Numbered from the stretch's first letter, positions 15,631 to 24,917 are shown. The stretch: 64,000 bases of DNA from Solirubrum koreensis (GCF_039541855.1 NZ_BAABHA010000015.1:310001-374000), one strand, 5' to 3'. The notes: a model not told the origin generated them from the sequence alone. Numbers and translations are program-made.

Positions 15631-16968
15631 ATGGCCAAGGACTTTCTCGCCCTCATCAAGCAGCGGTTTGGAGAGGGTAATTACGACGGCGACCAGTACG
15701 GCGGCGCTAACGGGCACGACGGCAGTGGCCTGCCTACTGGCACGCCCAACAACTTCATGTTTGCCACCGGCATCGAGTGCTCGTACCCCACCATCGACAA
15801 TGGCCGCACCCGCCGCGACCAGTTGGCCGAGTGCTTTCACTACGAGCGGTACCGGGAAGATCTGGGCTTGGTGCGGGAAATGGGCCTGAAAGTGTTGCGC
15901 TACGGGTTGCCGTATTACAGCATCCATACGGGTCCCGGCCAGTACGACTGGAGCTTCGCCGATGCCGCCATGCACGAAATGAAGCGCCTCGGCATTACGC
16001 CCATCCTGGATTTGCTGCACTTTGGCGTGCCCGATTGGCTGGGCAATTTTCAGAACCCCGAGCTGCCGGTGCATTTTGCCGACTACGCCGCGGCCGTGGC
16101 GCAGCGCTACCCCTGGGTGCGCTACTACACGCCCATCAACGAAATTTACGTGACGGCCAAGCTCAGTGCCCGCGAAGGCGTGTGGAACGAGCAGCTGAAA
16201 ACCGACCGCGGCTTTGTAACCTGCCTGAAGCATTGCGTGGCGGCCAGCATCATGGCCAACCAGCAAATAGCCAAATACCGGCCCGACTGCGTGATTGTGC
16301 AGAGCGAATCGGCTGAGTTTGTGCACCAGCTCTGCGCCACGCCCAACGACCAGTACAAGCTCGAAAACAAGCTGCGGTTTCTGGCCCTAGACCTGCTCTA
16401 CGCACACCACCCCGATGCCGACGTGCTGAATTTTCTGTACGACAACGGCCTCACCCGCCAGGAGTACGACTGGTTTATGGCCGGCGAGCCGCCCGGTTAC
16501 CAGGTGATGGGCAACGACTACTACGGCCGCAACGAGTGGATTATTCTGCCCAACGGAGAGCGGCAAACCAGCATGGACGTGCTGGGCTGGTACAACATCA
16601 CCAAGGAGTACTACGAGCGGTACCGCAAGCCCGTAATGCACACCGAAACCAACGTGCTCGAGGCCAAGGACGCACCCGGCTGGCTCTGGAAGCAGTGGGT
16701 AAACATCCTGCGCATGCGCGAAGACGGCGTGCCCGTACTCGGCTTCACGTGGTACTCGCTCATCGACCAAATCGACTGGGACATTGCCCTGGGCCAGAAA
16801 ATAGGGAAGGTAAACGCCTGCGGCCTCTACGACCTCGACCGCAACATTCGGCCCGTGGGCGAGGCCTACCAAATGCTACTCAAGGAGTACGGCCAGATAA
16901 CCATTGTGCCGCACGGCGAAATGTTCGAGGTAACCAAGGCTCCGGCTACGCTGAAAGTGGAGGTGTAA
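15631..16968 (+). CDS. Family 1-like glycoside hydrolase
   Basis: The 445-residue (beta/alpha)8 protein shows clan GH-A features: acid/base Glu in YYTPINEIYV (near residue 170), probable nucleophile Glu in MHTETNV (near residue 335), and GIECSYPTID at the N-terminus. It resembles divergent GH1 enzymes that cleave beta-glucosidic bonds; the nucleophile motif HTETN replaces the usual TENG, so the subfamily is uncertain. There is no signal peptide. It stands between the GMC oxidoreductase and an alpha/beta hydrolase on the same strand. Confidence 0.78.
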   Translation: MAKDFLALIKQRFGEGNYDGDQYGGANGHDGSGLPTGTPNNFMFATGIECSYPTIDNGRTRRDQLAECFHYERYREDLGLVREMGLKVLRYGLPYYSIHTGPGQYDWSFADAAMHEMKRLGITPILDLLHFGVPDWLGNFQNPELPVHFADYAAAVAQRYPWVRYYTPINEIYVTAKLSAREGVWNEQLKTDRGFVTCLKHCVAASIMANQQIAKYRPDCVIVQSESAEFVHQLCATPNDQYKLENKLRFLALDLLYAHHPDADVLNFLYDNGLTRQEYDWFMAGEPPGYQVMGNDYYGRNEWIILPNGERQTSMDVLGWYNITKEYYERYRKPVMHTETNVLEAKDAPGWLWKQWVNILRMREDGVPVLGFTWYSLIDQIDWDIALGQKIGKVNACGLYDLDRNIRPVGEAYQMLLKEYGQITIVPHGEMFEVTKAPATLKVEV

Positions 16969-17036
16969 GCGGCACCGGCCGGTACGCGCACGCGCATTCC
17001 ACGTAAAAGCATGGTCTGTTTCTAAGCGCTGCTGCC

Positions 17037-17792
17037 ATGCCCAAGTCGCCTTCTTTTTCGCTGGTGTTTTTGCACTACTGGGCTGGGTCGGGCCGGGAAT
17101 GGCACGCCGTGGTTTCGGCCCTCGGCCTCGACTACGAATGCCTGGCTCCCGATCTGCCGGGCTTTGGCGATGCGCCGCCTCCGGCCAGCTTAACCGTGGA
17201 TGCGTACGCCGATGCCGTAGCGCAGTTTGTTGCCGAACGCGGCCTTACGGAATACCTGCTGGTGGGGCACAGCATGGGCGGAAAAATAGCCCTGGCCTTG
17301 GCGTCCCGCCGCCCGGTTGGGTTGCGCGGCGTAGCCCTGCTGGCGCCCTCTCCGCCCACGCCCGAGCCCATGACCGATAAAGCCCGCGCCGAGGCGCAGC
17401 GCGCGTACGGTTCGCCCACCGCCGCCGCGGCCACTTTCGTACGCATTACGGCTCGCCCCCTGCCCGATGCCGAGCAGCAGCAGGTGCTGGCCGATAACCT
17501 CCGCACCAGCCGAGCCGCCTGGGACGCGTGGTTGCAGCACGGCAGCCGCGAGGATATAGCCGCCCGAATGCCCTTGGTGCAGGTACCTGTGCTGCTGCTC
17601 ACGGGCACTGCCGATGCCGCCATTCCCGTACAGGTGCAGCAATCTGAAACGCTGCCGTACTTACCCGCCGGCACCACCTTGCACCTCATTGAAGGCGCCG
17701 GCCATTTACTGCCGCTCGAAGCGCCCGGCGAAGTAGCCTTGGCGCTTCACCAGTTTATTGCCGAACTCAGTGCCTTGCCCGCCCTGCACTAA
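17037..17792 (+). CDS. Alpha/beta-fold hydrolase
   Basis: The 251-residue cytoplasmic protein has oxyanion region FLHYWAGSGREW, nucleophile elbow GHSMGG (Ser near residue 79), LLLTGTADAAIP with the acid Asp, and GAGHLLPLE with the catalytic His. It fits the esterase/epoxide-hydrolase-like group without a predictable substrate. It lies 68 bases after the GH1-like gene and 63 bases before the aquaporin gene, probably in one transcript. Confidence 0.82.
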   Translation: MPKSPSFSLVFLHYWAGSGREWHAVVSALGLDYECLAPDLPGFGDAPPPASLTVDAYADAVAQFVAERGLTEYLLVGHSMGGKIALALASRRPVGLRGVALLAPSPPTPEPMTDKARAEAQRAYGSPTAAAATFVRITARPLPDAEQQQVLADNLRTSRAAWDAWLQHGSREDIAARMPLVQVPVLLLTGTADAAIPVQVQQSETLPYLPAGTTLHLIEGAGHLLPLEAPGEVALALHQFIAELSALPALH

Positions 17793-17855
17793 CCCGACAG
17801 GGGCCGGAGCCGTTGTAGCGCTTGCCGCGTCTTTCGTTTTTCAGTTCGTCAGCGC

Positions 17856-18707
17856 ATGACGTTTCTCGCTTCTCTGCTAACTACTGCCCGGCGGCATTGG
17901 CCCCATTATGTGGCCGAAGCCACCGGGCTAGCCTTTTTTATTAGTTGTGCCAGCTTGCTCACAGTGCTGCTGGAACATCCGTCGTCGCCGGTGCGGCAGG
18001 CGCTGGCCCCGCACCCGGTGGGCCGGCTGGGGATAATGGGCGCGTGCATGGGGCTGGTAATTGTGGCCGTGGTATACAGCCCGTGGGGCAAACGCTCCGG
18101 CGCACACATTAATCCGGCGGTTACGTTGGGCTTTTGGCAGCTGGGCAAAATCAGCCTGCCCGACGCGCTGTGGTACGTAGTGGCGCAGGTGGCGGGCGGT
18201 GTAAGCGCGGCCTTGTTCTGGAAAGCGGTGCTGGGCCACTGGTACGCGCACCCGGCCGTGCATTACGTGCAAACCCAGCCGCCGCCTGGGCCTAACGGCT
18301 GGTGGCTGGCTTTCGGTGCCGAATTCGCCATAACCTTTGGGCTGATGCTGGTTATCCTGAGCGCGCTGCACTCCCAGCGGTTAAAAAAGCTGACCGGCTG
18401 GCTGGTGGGGGTGGTGCTGGCGCTGTACATCGTGTTCGAATCGCCGTATTCCGGCATGAGCCTAAACCCGGCCCGTTCCTTGGCATCGGCCGTGGCGGCT
18501 GGCAATTTTCACGGGTACTGGATTTACTTGGTCGCCACCTGTGCGGGGGCCTGGTTAGCTACGGTGCTTTTTCTGCGCTGGCGCCACGGCCAGCCCTTGT
18601 CCTGCGCCGTGCTGGCCGGCTGCGACGCCGCCCCCGACAGCCCCCACGCCCCCGAAACCGAGCCCCCCGTATATCCCGATCCAAACGCTACCGAACGGGA
18701 GGAATAG
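17856..18707 (+). CDS. Aquaporin/glycerol facilitator family channel (MIP)
   Basis: The 283-residue membrane protein has six hydrophobic segments and the two pore NPA boxes, HINPAVTLGFW (near residue 88) and LNPARSLAS (near residue 205). A long Pro/Glu-rich cytoplasmic tail ends the protein. It moves water or small neutral solutes; whether it is water- or glycerol-selective is not clear from the filter residues. It closes the GMC-GH1-hydrolase cluster and could export or import small polyols. Confidence 0.86.
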   Translation: MTFLASLLTTARRHWPHYVAEATGLAFFISCASLLTVLLEHPSSPVRQALAPHPVGRLGIMGACMGLVIVAVVYSPWGKRSGAHINPAVTLGFWQLGKISLPDALWYVVAQVAGGVSAALFWKAVLGHWYAHPAVHYVQTQPPPGPNGWWLAFGAEFAITFGLMLVILSALHSQRLKKLTGWLVGVVLALYIVFESPYSGMSLNPARSLASAVAAGNFHGYWIYLVATCAGAWLATVLFLRWRHGQPLSCAVLAGCDAAPDSPHAPETEPPVYPDPNATEREE

Positions 18708-18806
18708 AGACTAAGCCGGCGGAATCGGGGGCATTGGGGCTGCCAAAGCAGAAGTGGTTTGGTGGCTCTATATTGGCGTCGCGTGCAAGTCAAGCGCCCC
18801 GTTACC

Positions 18807-19613
18807 ATGGAAAAGTCGTCTGATTACCTCGAGGTAAACCGCGCGTTGTGGAATGCGCGCACCGGTCCGCACCTGGAATCGGCATTTTACGCGCTCGACG
18901 CTTTCCGGGCGGGGGAATCGTCGCTAAACCGTATTGAGTTGGCTTTGCTGGGCGATATTGCCGAGCAGCGCGTGCTGCACCTCCAATGCCATTTCGGACA
19001 GGATACGCTGTCGTTAGCGCGCCTGGGCGCGCAGGTCACGGGCGTGGATTTATCCGACGAAGCCATTGCCGCCGCGCAGCGCTTAAGCGCGGATCTGGAC
19101 CTGCCGGCCGAGTTCATTTGCTGCGACGTTTACGACCTGCCGCAGGAGTTGCCCGCTGAGGCGCAGTTCGATGTGGTGTACACCAGCTACGGCGTGTTGG
19201 GCTGGCTGCCCGACTTGGAGCGTTGGGCCGCGCTGGTGGCGCGCTACCTCCGGCCGGGCGGGCGGCTGGTGCTCGTGGAATTTCACCCCGTGGTGTGGAT
19301 GTTCGACAACGACTTTGCCCGCGTGCAATACAGCTACTTTAACGCGGGGCCCATCGAGGAAATAGAAGTGGGCACCTACGCCGACCCTGCGGCGCCCATC
19401 ACGCACCGCTCCGTTACCTGGAACCACGGCTTAGGCGAAGTGGTGGGCAGCCTGCTACGGGCCGGTATGCAACTCACCCACTTTTCGGAGTACGACTACT
19501 CTCCCTACAATTGCTTCGCGCATACGGTACCCGTGGGCGACGGCACGTACCGCATTGGTCCGCTCGGCGACAAAGCCCCGCTGGTGTATGCCGTGGTGGC
19601 TACCAAGGCTTAG
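18807..19613 (+). CDS. Class I SAM-dependent methyltransferase
   Basis: The 268-residue protein has the SAM-binding motif VLHLQCHFGQDTLSLARLGA (about residues 52-70), acidic VDLSDEAI, and the post-motif VVYTSYGVLGWLPDLERWA and LRPGGRLVLVEFHP. This is the family often seen with methylation of small metabolites. ATG 18807 gives the typical EKSSDYLEVNRALWNAR start; a frame open to 18759 adds an unlikely leader. Substrate unknown. Confidence 0.84.
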   Translation: MEKSSDYLEVNRALWNARTGPHLESAFYALDAFRAGESSLNRIELALLGDIAEQRVLHLQCHFGQDTLSLARLGAQVTGVDLSDEAIAAAQRLSADLDLPAEFICCDVYDLPQELPAEAQFDVVYTSYGVLGWLPDLERWAALVARYLRPGGRLVLVEFHPVVWMFDNDFARVQYSYFNAGPIEEIEVGTYADPAAPITHRSVTWNHGLGEVVGSLLRAGMQLTHFSEYDYSPYNCFAHTVPVGDGTYRIGPLGDKAPLVYAVVATKA

Positions 19614-19743
19614 CGCCGCGGCGTGCTCATTCCGGTCCGTTAGCGGGGCGGGTGAGCTAGGTGCCGAAGCTGGCTGCACGCCGAAAGCGCAACCTACCGC
19701 TGCTATTCCAGTAACAGGAAGCTCCTGCTAACTGCTTACCTCC

Positions 19744-20412
19744 ATGTGCGGCCGATACACCTTCAGTACCCCTGCGCCCAGCGTTGAAAAGCGCTTCGAT
19801 GCAAATTTTGCCGACCCGGCGCCCACCACCTACAACGCGGCGCCGTCGCAGCAGCTGCCCATCATTACTAATCACGACCCGGGCAAAATTCACCTGCTGA
19901 ACTGGGGCTTGGTGCCCGGCTGGACCAAGGACTTGAAGCAGGCGCCCAAGCCCATTAACGCCCGCGCCGAGACGCTGGCCGAAAAACCGTCGTTTAAGCA
20001 GCTGCTTAACCGCCGCCGCTGCCTCGTGCTGGCCGACAGCTTTTACGAATGGCAGCAGCTGGCGGGCCGTAAAACACCCTACCGCATCCTGCGCGACGAC
20101 GAGCAGCCCTTCGCTTTCGCCGGCCTCTGGGACGAATGGACCGACCGCAGCACCGGCGAAGTGGTGCCGTCGTTCACCATCATTACTACCGATCCGAACG
20201 AGCTGATGGCCAGCCTGCACAACCGCATGCCCGTCATTCTGCCCTCCCGCGAAGCCGAATTGGCCTGGCTCGACGATAACGCAACAGCCGCCGAGCACCA
20301 AGCGCTGCTGCGCCCGTTGCCCGACGGCTTGCTGAAAGCTTACGCCGTAACTACCCGGGTGAATTCCCCGGCCCACAACGACCCTTCGGTACTGGAGCCC
20401 GCGGCGGCGTAA
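19744..20412 (+). CDS. yedK: SRAP/YedK family protein (abasic-site DNA-protein crosslinker)
   Basis: The 222-residue protein begins MCGRYTF, exposing the catalytic Cys2 after Met removal. Other SRAP landmarks are NARAETLAEKPSF, RCLVLADSFYEWQ with the active-site Glu, and HNRMPVIL with the His. The family bonds covalently to abasic sites in single-stranded DNA and shields them during replication. It stands alone between a methyltransferase and a small secreted protein; I see no LexA-type box before it. Confidence 0.9.
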   Translation: MCGRYTFSTPAPSVEKRFDANFADPAPTTYNAAPSQQLPIITNHDPGKIHLLNWGLVPGWTKDLKQAPKPINARAETLAEKPSFKQLLNRRRCLVLADSFYEWQQLAGRKTPYRILRDDEQPFAFAGLWDEWTDRSTGEVVPSFTIITTDPNELMASLHNRMPVILPSREAELAWLDDNATAAEHQALLRPLPDGLLKAYAVTTRVNSPAHNDPSVLEPAAA

Positions 20413-20471
20413 CAGCGCTGTGGTGAGGTGGGCAATACCGCTGCCTCACTTACAATTCGGGCGCTGTACCG

Positions 20472-20684
20472 TTAAAAACCACCTCGCATGCGCAGCCGGC
20501 GCCGTGCCGCCAACCGGCGGTTTTTCTTGCGCTTCTTGCGCTTGAAGGTAGGCAGACCGTCTACGCCGGGTTTAGCCACAGTAGCCACGGTTGTTGTAGT
20601 TGCTGCAGCTTCAGCTGCGTAGCTGGCCTCGAATGGTGCGGCGGCCAACACGGCCAGGATCAAGGAAAAGCAAAGCGTTTTCAT
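20472..20684 (-). CDS. Small secreted Arg/Lys-rich protein
   Basis: The 70-residue precursor has a clear signal peptide (MKTLCFSLILAVLAAAPFEASYA) and a mature part of about 45 residues ending in a very basic stretch (FKRKKRKKNRRLAARRRLRM). No family is recognised. It has its own candidate promoter (20731-20762). A charge-based role at the outer membrane or on extracellular polymers is possible but unproven. Confidence 0.6.
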   Translation of the reverse strand: MKTLCFSLILAVLAAAPFEASYAAEAAATTTTVATVAKPGVDGLPTFKRKKRKKNRRLAARRRLRMRGGF

Positions 20685-20730
20685 AGCAGAGGGTTGTATT
20701 ATTGGGGGCTTGTGTGACTGTTTGGTGATG

Positions 20731-20762
20731 CAAGATTACAAGCCAAACCCTTCTGAGTGCAA
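20731..20762 (-). promoter_or_regulatory. Candidate promoter and palindrome for the small basic secreted protein
   Basis: On the minus strand TTG (20762-20760), 21 bases, then TAATCTTG (20738-20731), one mismatch from TAnnTTTG. Directly upstream at 20764-20777 is the palindrome CACATGAACATGTG, a possible binding site. Confidence 0.5.
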
Positions 20763-20781
20763 CCACATGAACATGTGAAAC

Positions 20782-20831
20782 GCAAACAACCGGGCCCGAC
20801 TGCATGTGTGCAGTCGGGCCCGGTTGTTTGC
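20782..20831 (-). terminator. Perfect 23-bp-stem hairpin after the 106-residue membrane protein gene
   Basis: Arms 20782-20804 and 20809-20831 are exact reverse complements with a TGTG loop; the stem core is CCGGGCCCGACTGC. It lies 17 bases downstream of the minus-strand gene ending at 20849 and insulates the next gene. Confidence 0.85.
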
Positions 20832-20848
20832 AAAAGCTTTATTTAAAG

Positions 20849-21169
20849 CTACTTGTTCTGGTTTTGCTTGCCGCCTTTACCGCCGGCGGTGTTGTTGTCA
20901 CCGTCGGTCAGGTCCTCTATGGCGTCGCCAATTTCGTCGGAGTAGCGGTTCAGCACGAACACCGTACCAATGGCCAGGGCCGCAATCGACAGCACCAGCT
21001 GCGTGGTGGTCATGCGCTGGCTGGCCTTGCGCAGGAGCGCGCCGCCGTGGTGCAGCAAGTCTTCAATACGTTCGTTGTTACCGGTAATTACGTGGTAAGC
21101 GCTTTCGAAAGTGCGCGTCAGGTCTTCCGGCAAAATCTTGTCGATTTGTTGCTCCAGTTGGTTGTCCAT
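20849..21169 (-). CDS. Small single-pass membrane protein, function unknown
   Basis: The 106-residue protein has an acidic helical N-terminal half (DNQLEQQIDKILPEDLTRTFESAYHVITGN is its start, shown in part by LPEDLTRTFESAY), one membrane segment (LVLSIAALAIGTVFVL, near residue 60) and a Gly/Asn/Lys-rich tail. No family is recognised. It is flanked by two strong hairpins, so it is probably transcribed alone. Confidence 0.65.
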   Translation of the reverse strand: MDNQLEQQIDKILPEDLTRTFESAYHVITGNNERIEDLLHHGGALLRKASQRMTTTQLVLSIAALAIGTVFVLNRYSDEIGDAIEDLTDGDNNTAGGKGGKQNQNK

Positions 21170-21238
21170 GGGAGAGGAGTCGTAGGTGTTTGGCTGATGA
21201 AGTCAGAAAATGAGGCCGGGGCCGTGGGGCGTTTACGC

Positions 21239-21269
21239 AAAAACGCCCGTCGAGGTAGCTCGACGGGCG
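21239..21269 (-). terminator. Intrinsic terminator of the DUF1501 gene
   Basis: An 11-bp stem (CGCCCGTCGAG / CTCGACGGGCG) is followed on the minus strand by five T. It lies 33 bases after the stop at 21302. Confidence 0.85.
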
Positions 21270-21301
21270 GAATTTTTTGCAAGAAAAAAGCGGAAGGCGC
21301 T

Positions 21302-22885
21302 TTAAGGCTCTACCACCACCAGCCGGGCGCTGAGGCGGGCTTCCTCCTGCACGTGGCAATAGTAGGTACCGGCCGCCAAGCCCGCGGTTTCAAACGGCAA
21401 AGCCTGCTTGCCACGCGGCAGCACCCGGTCGACCAGGCGGCGCACTTCCCGGCCCACGTGGTCGTAAATAACTACTTGCACGTGGCCCCCACCCGCCTCG
21501 AAAGCTACCGTGGCTCGTTCGCGTACGGGGTTGGGGTACACGCTGAAGCCGGGCACGTTTAAATCGGCAGCGGTGGCGGTACCGGAAACCACGCCGGGGC
21601 GCAGCACGGGCACGTAAGCAAAGCTACGCCCGAACAGCGCCGTGAGGGTGGCAGCGGGTACGGCAAACCAGTCCTGCAGCACCGAGGCGTATATCGACCG
21701 GAAATCAAATTGCATCGGCACGTTGTCGTTCACGCCCGCGTTGGCCGGCAATTGCACGTTCTGGCCATGTATGCGCGGGTTTACGCTGGTCCCAAACACG
21801 AAGAGTGGTGCGGCTGCCCCGTGGTCGGTACCGTAGCCGGAGTTCGATTTTATGCGCCGCCCGAACTCCGAAAACGTCATGCCCACCACTCGGTTTTGCA
21901 CGTTCAGGCGGCGCAAATCATCCTGAAAAGCCTCGAGGGCCTGCGAGACCTTGCCCAGCAGCGTGGCGTGCGTGCCGGTGGCGGTGCTGCCGGTGGTGGG
22001 CACCTGCGAGGCGTGCGTATCGAAACCGCCCAGGCTAACGCAGTAAATGCGGGTTTGCAGGCCGCCGGCAATCAACTGGGCTACTATTTTAAGCTGATCG
22101 GCCAGCGTGTTTTGGCCCGCCGCAGGCCACATCGGCGACAGGTTTTGGGCGGCGGCGGCAGCCCGCTGAATGGCCGTAGTATACACCTGCGTTTGCTGAA
22201 TTACCTGCCGGATAAACGTAAGCTCGTGCCCGGCCGGCGTGTTGGGGGCCGTGCCCACGGTGCCACTGAGCAGCTGGTAAAACGACGAGGTGCTGGCAAT
22301 GGCCATGCCCATGTTCACGGTGGGGCCCTGCACGCAATTGCTCACCACCGAGCCCACGGTAATGGCCAGCGGATCGGGAGCCTGCGCGTTGGGGTAGCCG
22401 GTCGGAAAGCTCGGGTACTCGCTTTCCAGGTAACGGCCGGCCCAGCCCGTGGTCCAGTTCACGTTCGAATCGGAAGCCGAGGCCCAGATATCGGTGGCGC
22501 GGAAGTGCGAAAAGTTAGGGTTTGGGTAGCCCACGCTCTGCACCACACCAATCTGGGCGTTGTCGTAGAGGTTTTTGAGGCCGGTCATGGCCGGGTGCAC
22601 GCCGGTTTGGGGCGTCAGCGTCAGCACTTGGTTTTGCGGAATGGCAATGTTGGCGCGGGCCGTCATCAGGGCCGAATACTGGTCGAGCGGAATGACCATG
22701 TTCAGGCCGTCGTTGCCGCCGTTCAGCTGCACCAGCACCAGCACGCGGTCGGTTTGGGTGGCGGCGTTGGTAAGGGCCGCCAGAATCGGGTTTTCCTCGC
22801 CGTAGGCAGCCACCGGAAAGCCGTTCAGCAGCATAGGCAACACCGCGCCCGCCGCCGTGGTCTGGATAAAGTCTCTGCGTTTCAT
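21302..22885 (-). CDS. DUF1501 protein with Tat leader and T9SS sorting domain
   Basis: The protein of about 527 residues starts MKRRDFIQTTAAGAVLPMLL, a twin-arginine leader, and then the DUF1501 (sulfatase-like) signature VLVLVQLNGGNDGLNMVIPL, with GGFDTHA and FSEFGRRIKSN later. The last 80 residues, beginning SVYPNPVRERATV and ending GTYYCHVQEE, form a type A T9SS sorting domain. DUF1501 proteins pair with DUF1800 proteins, whose gene lies upstream on the same strand. Function is unknown; the fold resembles alkaline-phosphatase-superfamily enzymes. TTG at 22894 is possible, but ATG 22885 puts the RR motif at residues 3-4. Confidence 0.85.
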   Translation of the reverse strand: MKRRDFIQTTAAGAVLPMLLNGFPVAAYGEENPILAALTNAATQTDRVLVLVQLNGGNDGLNMVIPLDQYSALMTARANIAIPQNQVLTLTPQTGVHPAMTGLKNLYDNAQIGVVQSVGYPNPNFSHFRATDIWASASDSNVNWTTGWAGRYLESEYPSFPTGYPNAQAPDPLAITVGSVVSNCVQGPTVNMGMAIASTSSFYQLLSGTVGTAPNTPAGHELTFIRQVIQQTQVYTTAIQRAAAAAQNLSPMWPAAGQNTLADQLKIVAQLIAGGLQTRIYCVSLGGFDTHASQVPTTGSTATGTHATLLGKVSQALEAFQDDLRRLNVQNRVVGMTFSEFGRRIKSNSGYGTDHGAAAPLFVFGTSVNPRIHGQNVQLPANAGVNDNVPMQFDFRSIYASVLQDWFAVPAATLTALFGRSFAYVPVLRPGVVSGTATAADLNVPGFSVYPNPVRERATVAFEAGGGHVQVVIYDHVGREVRRLVDRVLPRGKQALPFETAGLAAGTYYCHVQEEARLSARLVVVEP

Positions 22886-23017
22886 GGAAGTCAATGATAG
22901 AATGAGCGAATGAATGATTGATCGAATTGATGAATGATTAAAGAAGCATGTGCGGGCGTTTCCTTTCGGCGCTCTGCTGCTTCTCGGCAGTCATTCCACC
23001 ATTCAGTCATTCAATCA

Positions 23018-24748
23018 TCAACTAAGATGATATTCGGCCTGGCTGAGCATGGTTCGCAGCAGGGCGCGCAGCTTGGTGGCTACCGCGTTCTTCTTGGCCG
23101 TATTGGTGGGGTTGGCCACGTAATCCAGCCACTCGGTGGTCCACTCAAAGTCGGGCAAACCGGGCAGCAGCGTGTCGTTCAGGAACGCGAGCTGGCTGGC
23201 CGTGAGCGGGAAAGGCATGAGCACCTCCACGAAGGCCTGAATGAGCAGGTTGGGCTCGGAGGCCACGCTGCCGGGCAGGCTTTCCACCCAGGTCACGGGG
23301 TCGACTACCAGCCGGAAGCCGTTGCGGGTGGTGCCATTGGTACTCACCATTAAATCGGTAAACTGGCTGCGGCGCGGCAAGGTAACGGCGTTAATCCACA
23401 GCTCGTTAAACTGCGGGGTTTGGTAGTAGGCGGGCCAGCCGGCCACGCTGGGCGGGTCGCCCAGCACTTGCTGCTGCAGGTTGGTGATGCTGTTCAGGTA
23501 GTCCCAAATGCCGTACTGCACGGCGGGGCTGGCGGCGGGCGGCATGGCAATTTCCAGCTGCCGGCACAGGCCCAGCGTGAAGTCGAGCGGCCCTTTGATG
23601 TAGCAGCCCACGTTCACGGCATCGAAGAAATGCTCGCTGCTGAGCAGGGTGCGCAGCACGGGAGCCACGTTGTAGCCGTTTTGCTGCAGCTGCTGGGCCA
23701 GCGGCAGAATCACATTCTGCTCGGCGTCGGCGTCGATGACGTAGTACACCAGCCAGCGGTAGAGCTTGCGCACTAAAAACCGGGCGGTTTCAGCCTGGTC
23801 GAACACCAAGTCCACCAAGGCCTTGTATTCCTGGTCGCCGGTGTTGGGCAGCGTGCGGTTCTGAAAGGCGCTGCTGAAGGTTTTGGTGGAGGTATCGTGG
23901 CGCGAGGCGGTAAAGTAGCCGCTGATGGTCGTTGCGTTGTCGCGCCATCCGGTTAGGCATTTAGCGGCGGCCTGCACATCGGCCTCGGTGTAGTTCGTGT
24001 AGTTGCCGGGGCCAATCTGCGGGCCTTTGCCCACGGTGAAAAGCTCCAGCAGTTCGCGGCCGTAGTTTTCGTTTGGGGCGGTGGCCGTGCTCTGGTTGCC
24101 GTTCAGGTACCGTAGCATGGCGGGCGCCACCGTTACGTCTTTGGCCAGCTGCTTAATGTTGCCCATGGCGTGCTGCCGGAGCAGGGCCACGTACTGGTAG
24201 CCGTAGCGGGCATCGTTGATATCGGAAAACTCGATAACGAAGTGGTTGTGCCAGAACACCCACATCTTTTCGGTAAGGGTGCTGCCTTGAAGTACCTGCC
24301 CCAGCCACCACGCCCGCAACGAGGAACGCCGGGCGCTTTCGAAGGTCTGATCGAAGGGCTGCGTGGTCCAGGTTTGTCCGATGGGCACGCTCGTGTCGGT
24401 AGCCGAAACATTAACCGGGGGCGCCGGCGCCGCGGGTACCGTGAACAGCGCATTGAGCACCTGGGAGAGGGAGGCACCCGCCGCTGCCGCAATAGCCGAC
24501 TTTGACGGGCCAAACAAACAGCGCCGCAGTAAATGTGCCGCCTGCACCCGGGTCCAAGGCCCGGTATAAGGACTAAGGCCGGCGCTGGTGCGGGAAAAAG
24601 TGGGCAGCTTGGTGTTGGCGTAGCGGCTTACGGTTTCCGGCGGGTCTGTGGCCAGTGGCGCGGCCGCGCTGGGCGCCGGAGTGGGTTTAGCGGCTACCGG
24701 CGCCACCAGTACGGCGGCGGGTTTTCGGAGAAAAGCTCTTCGGTCCAT
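23018..24748 (-). CDS. DUF1800 domain protein with Tat leader
   Basis: The 576-residue protein starts MDRRAFLRKPAAVLVAP, a short twin-arginine-like leader, then a Pro/Ala-rich stretch and the DUF1800 core: AAHLLRRCLFGPSKS, KMWVFWHNHFVIEFSD, NENYGRELLELFTVGKG and LTGWRDN. The downstream DUF1501 gene (gap 132 bases) is the standard partner. Both are thought to be exported, but no reaction is known. No T9SS sorting domain is visible here, so the partners may end in different places. Confidence 0.85.
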   Translation of the reverse strand: MDRRAFLRKPAAVLVAPVAAKPTPAPSAAAPLATDPPETVSRYANTKLPTFSRTSAGLSPYTGPWTRVQAAHLLRRCLFGPSKSAIAAAAGASLSQVLNALFTVPAAPAPPVNVSATDTSVPIGQTWTTQPFDQTFESARRSSLRAWWLGQVLQGSTLTEKMWVFWHNHFVIEFSDINDARYGYQYVALLRQHAMGNIKQLAKDVTVAPAMLRYLNGNQSTATAPNENYGRELLELFTVGKGPQIGPGNYTNYTEADVQAAAKCLTGWRDNATTISGYFTASRHDTSTKTFSSAFQNRTLPNTGDQEYKALVDLVFDQAETARFLVRKLYRWLVYYVIDADAEQNVILPLAQQLQQNGYNVAPVLRTLLSSEHFFDAVNVGCYIKGPLDFTLGLCRQLEIAMPPAASPAVQYGIWDYLNSITNLQQQVLGDPPSVAGWPAYYQTPQFNELWINAVTLPRRSQFTDLMVSTNGTTRNGFRLVVDPVTWVESLPGSVASEPNLLIQAFVEVLMPFPLTASQLAFLNDTLLPGLPDFEWTTEWLDYVANPTNTAKKNAVATKLRALLRTMLSQAEYHLS

Positions 24749-24917
24749 AAGCAGCGCGCCGAGGCCAAGGGATGTAGAGAAAATAGAAGGCAGAAGAGGT
24801 GCCGCAGCCGAAAGGAGTCTGTGCGCCAGTGCCTAAGATATATCATAATTAAAAAAGTTTAATGCGTTTTCCGATAATTACTCCTGCTTGCTTTTGGCCA
24901 CGACTGCCTAAAACGAC

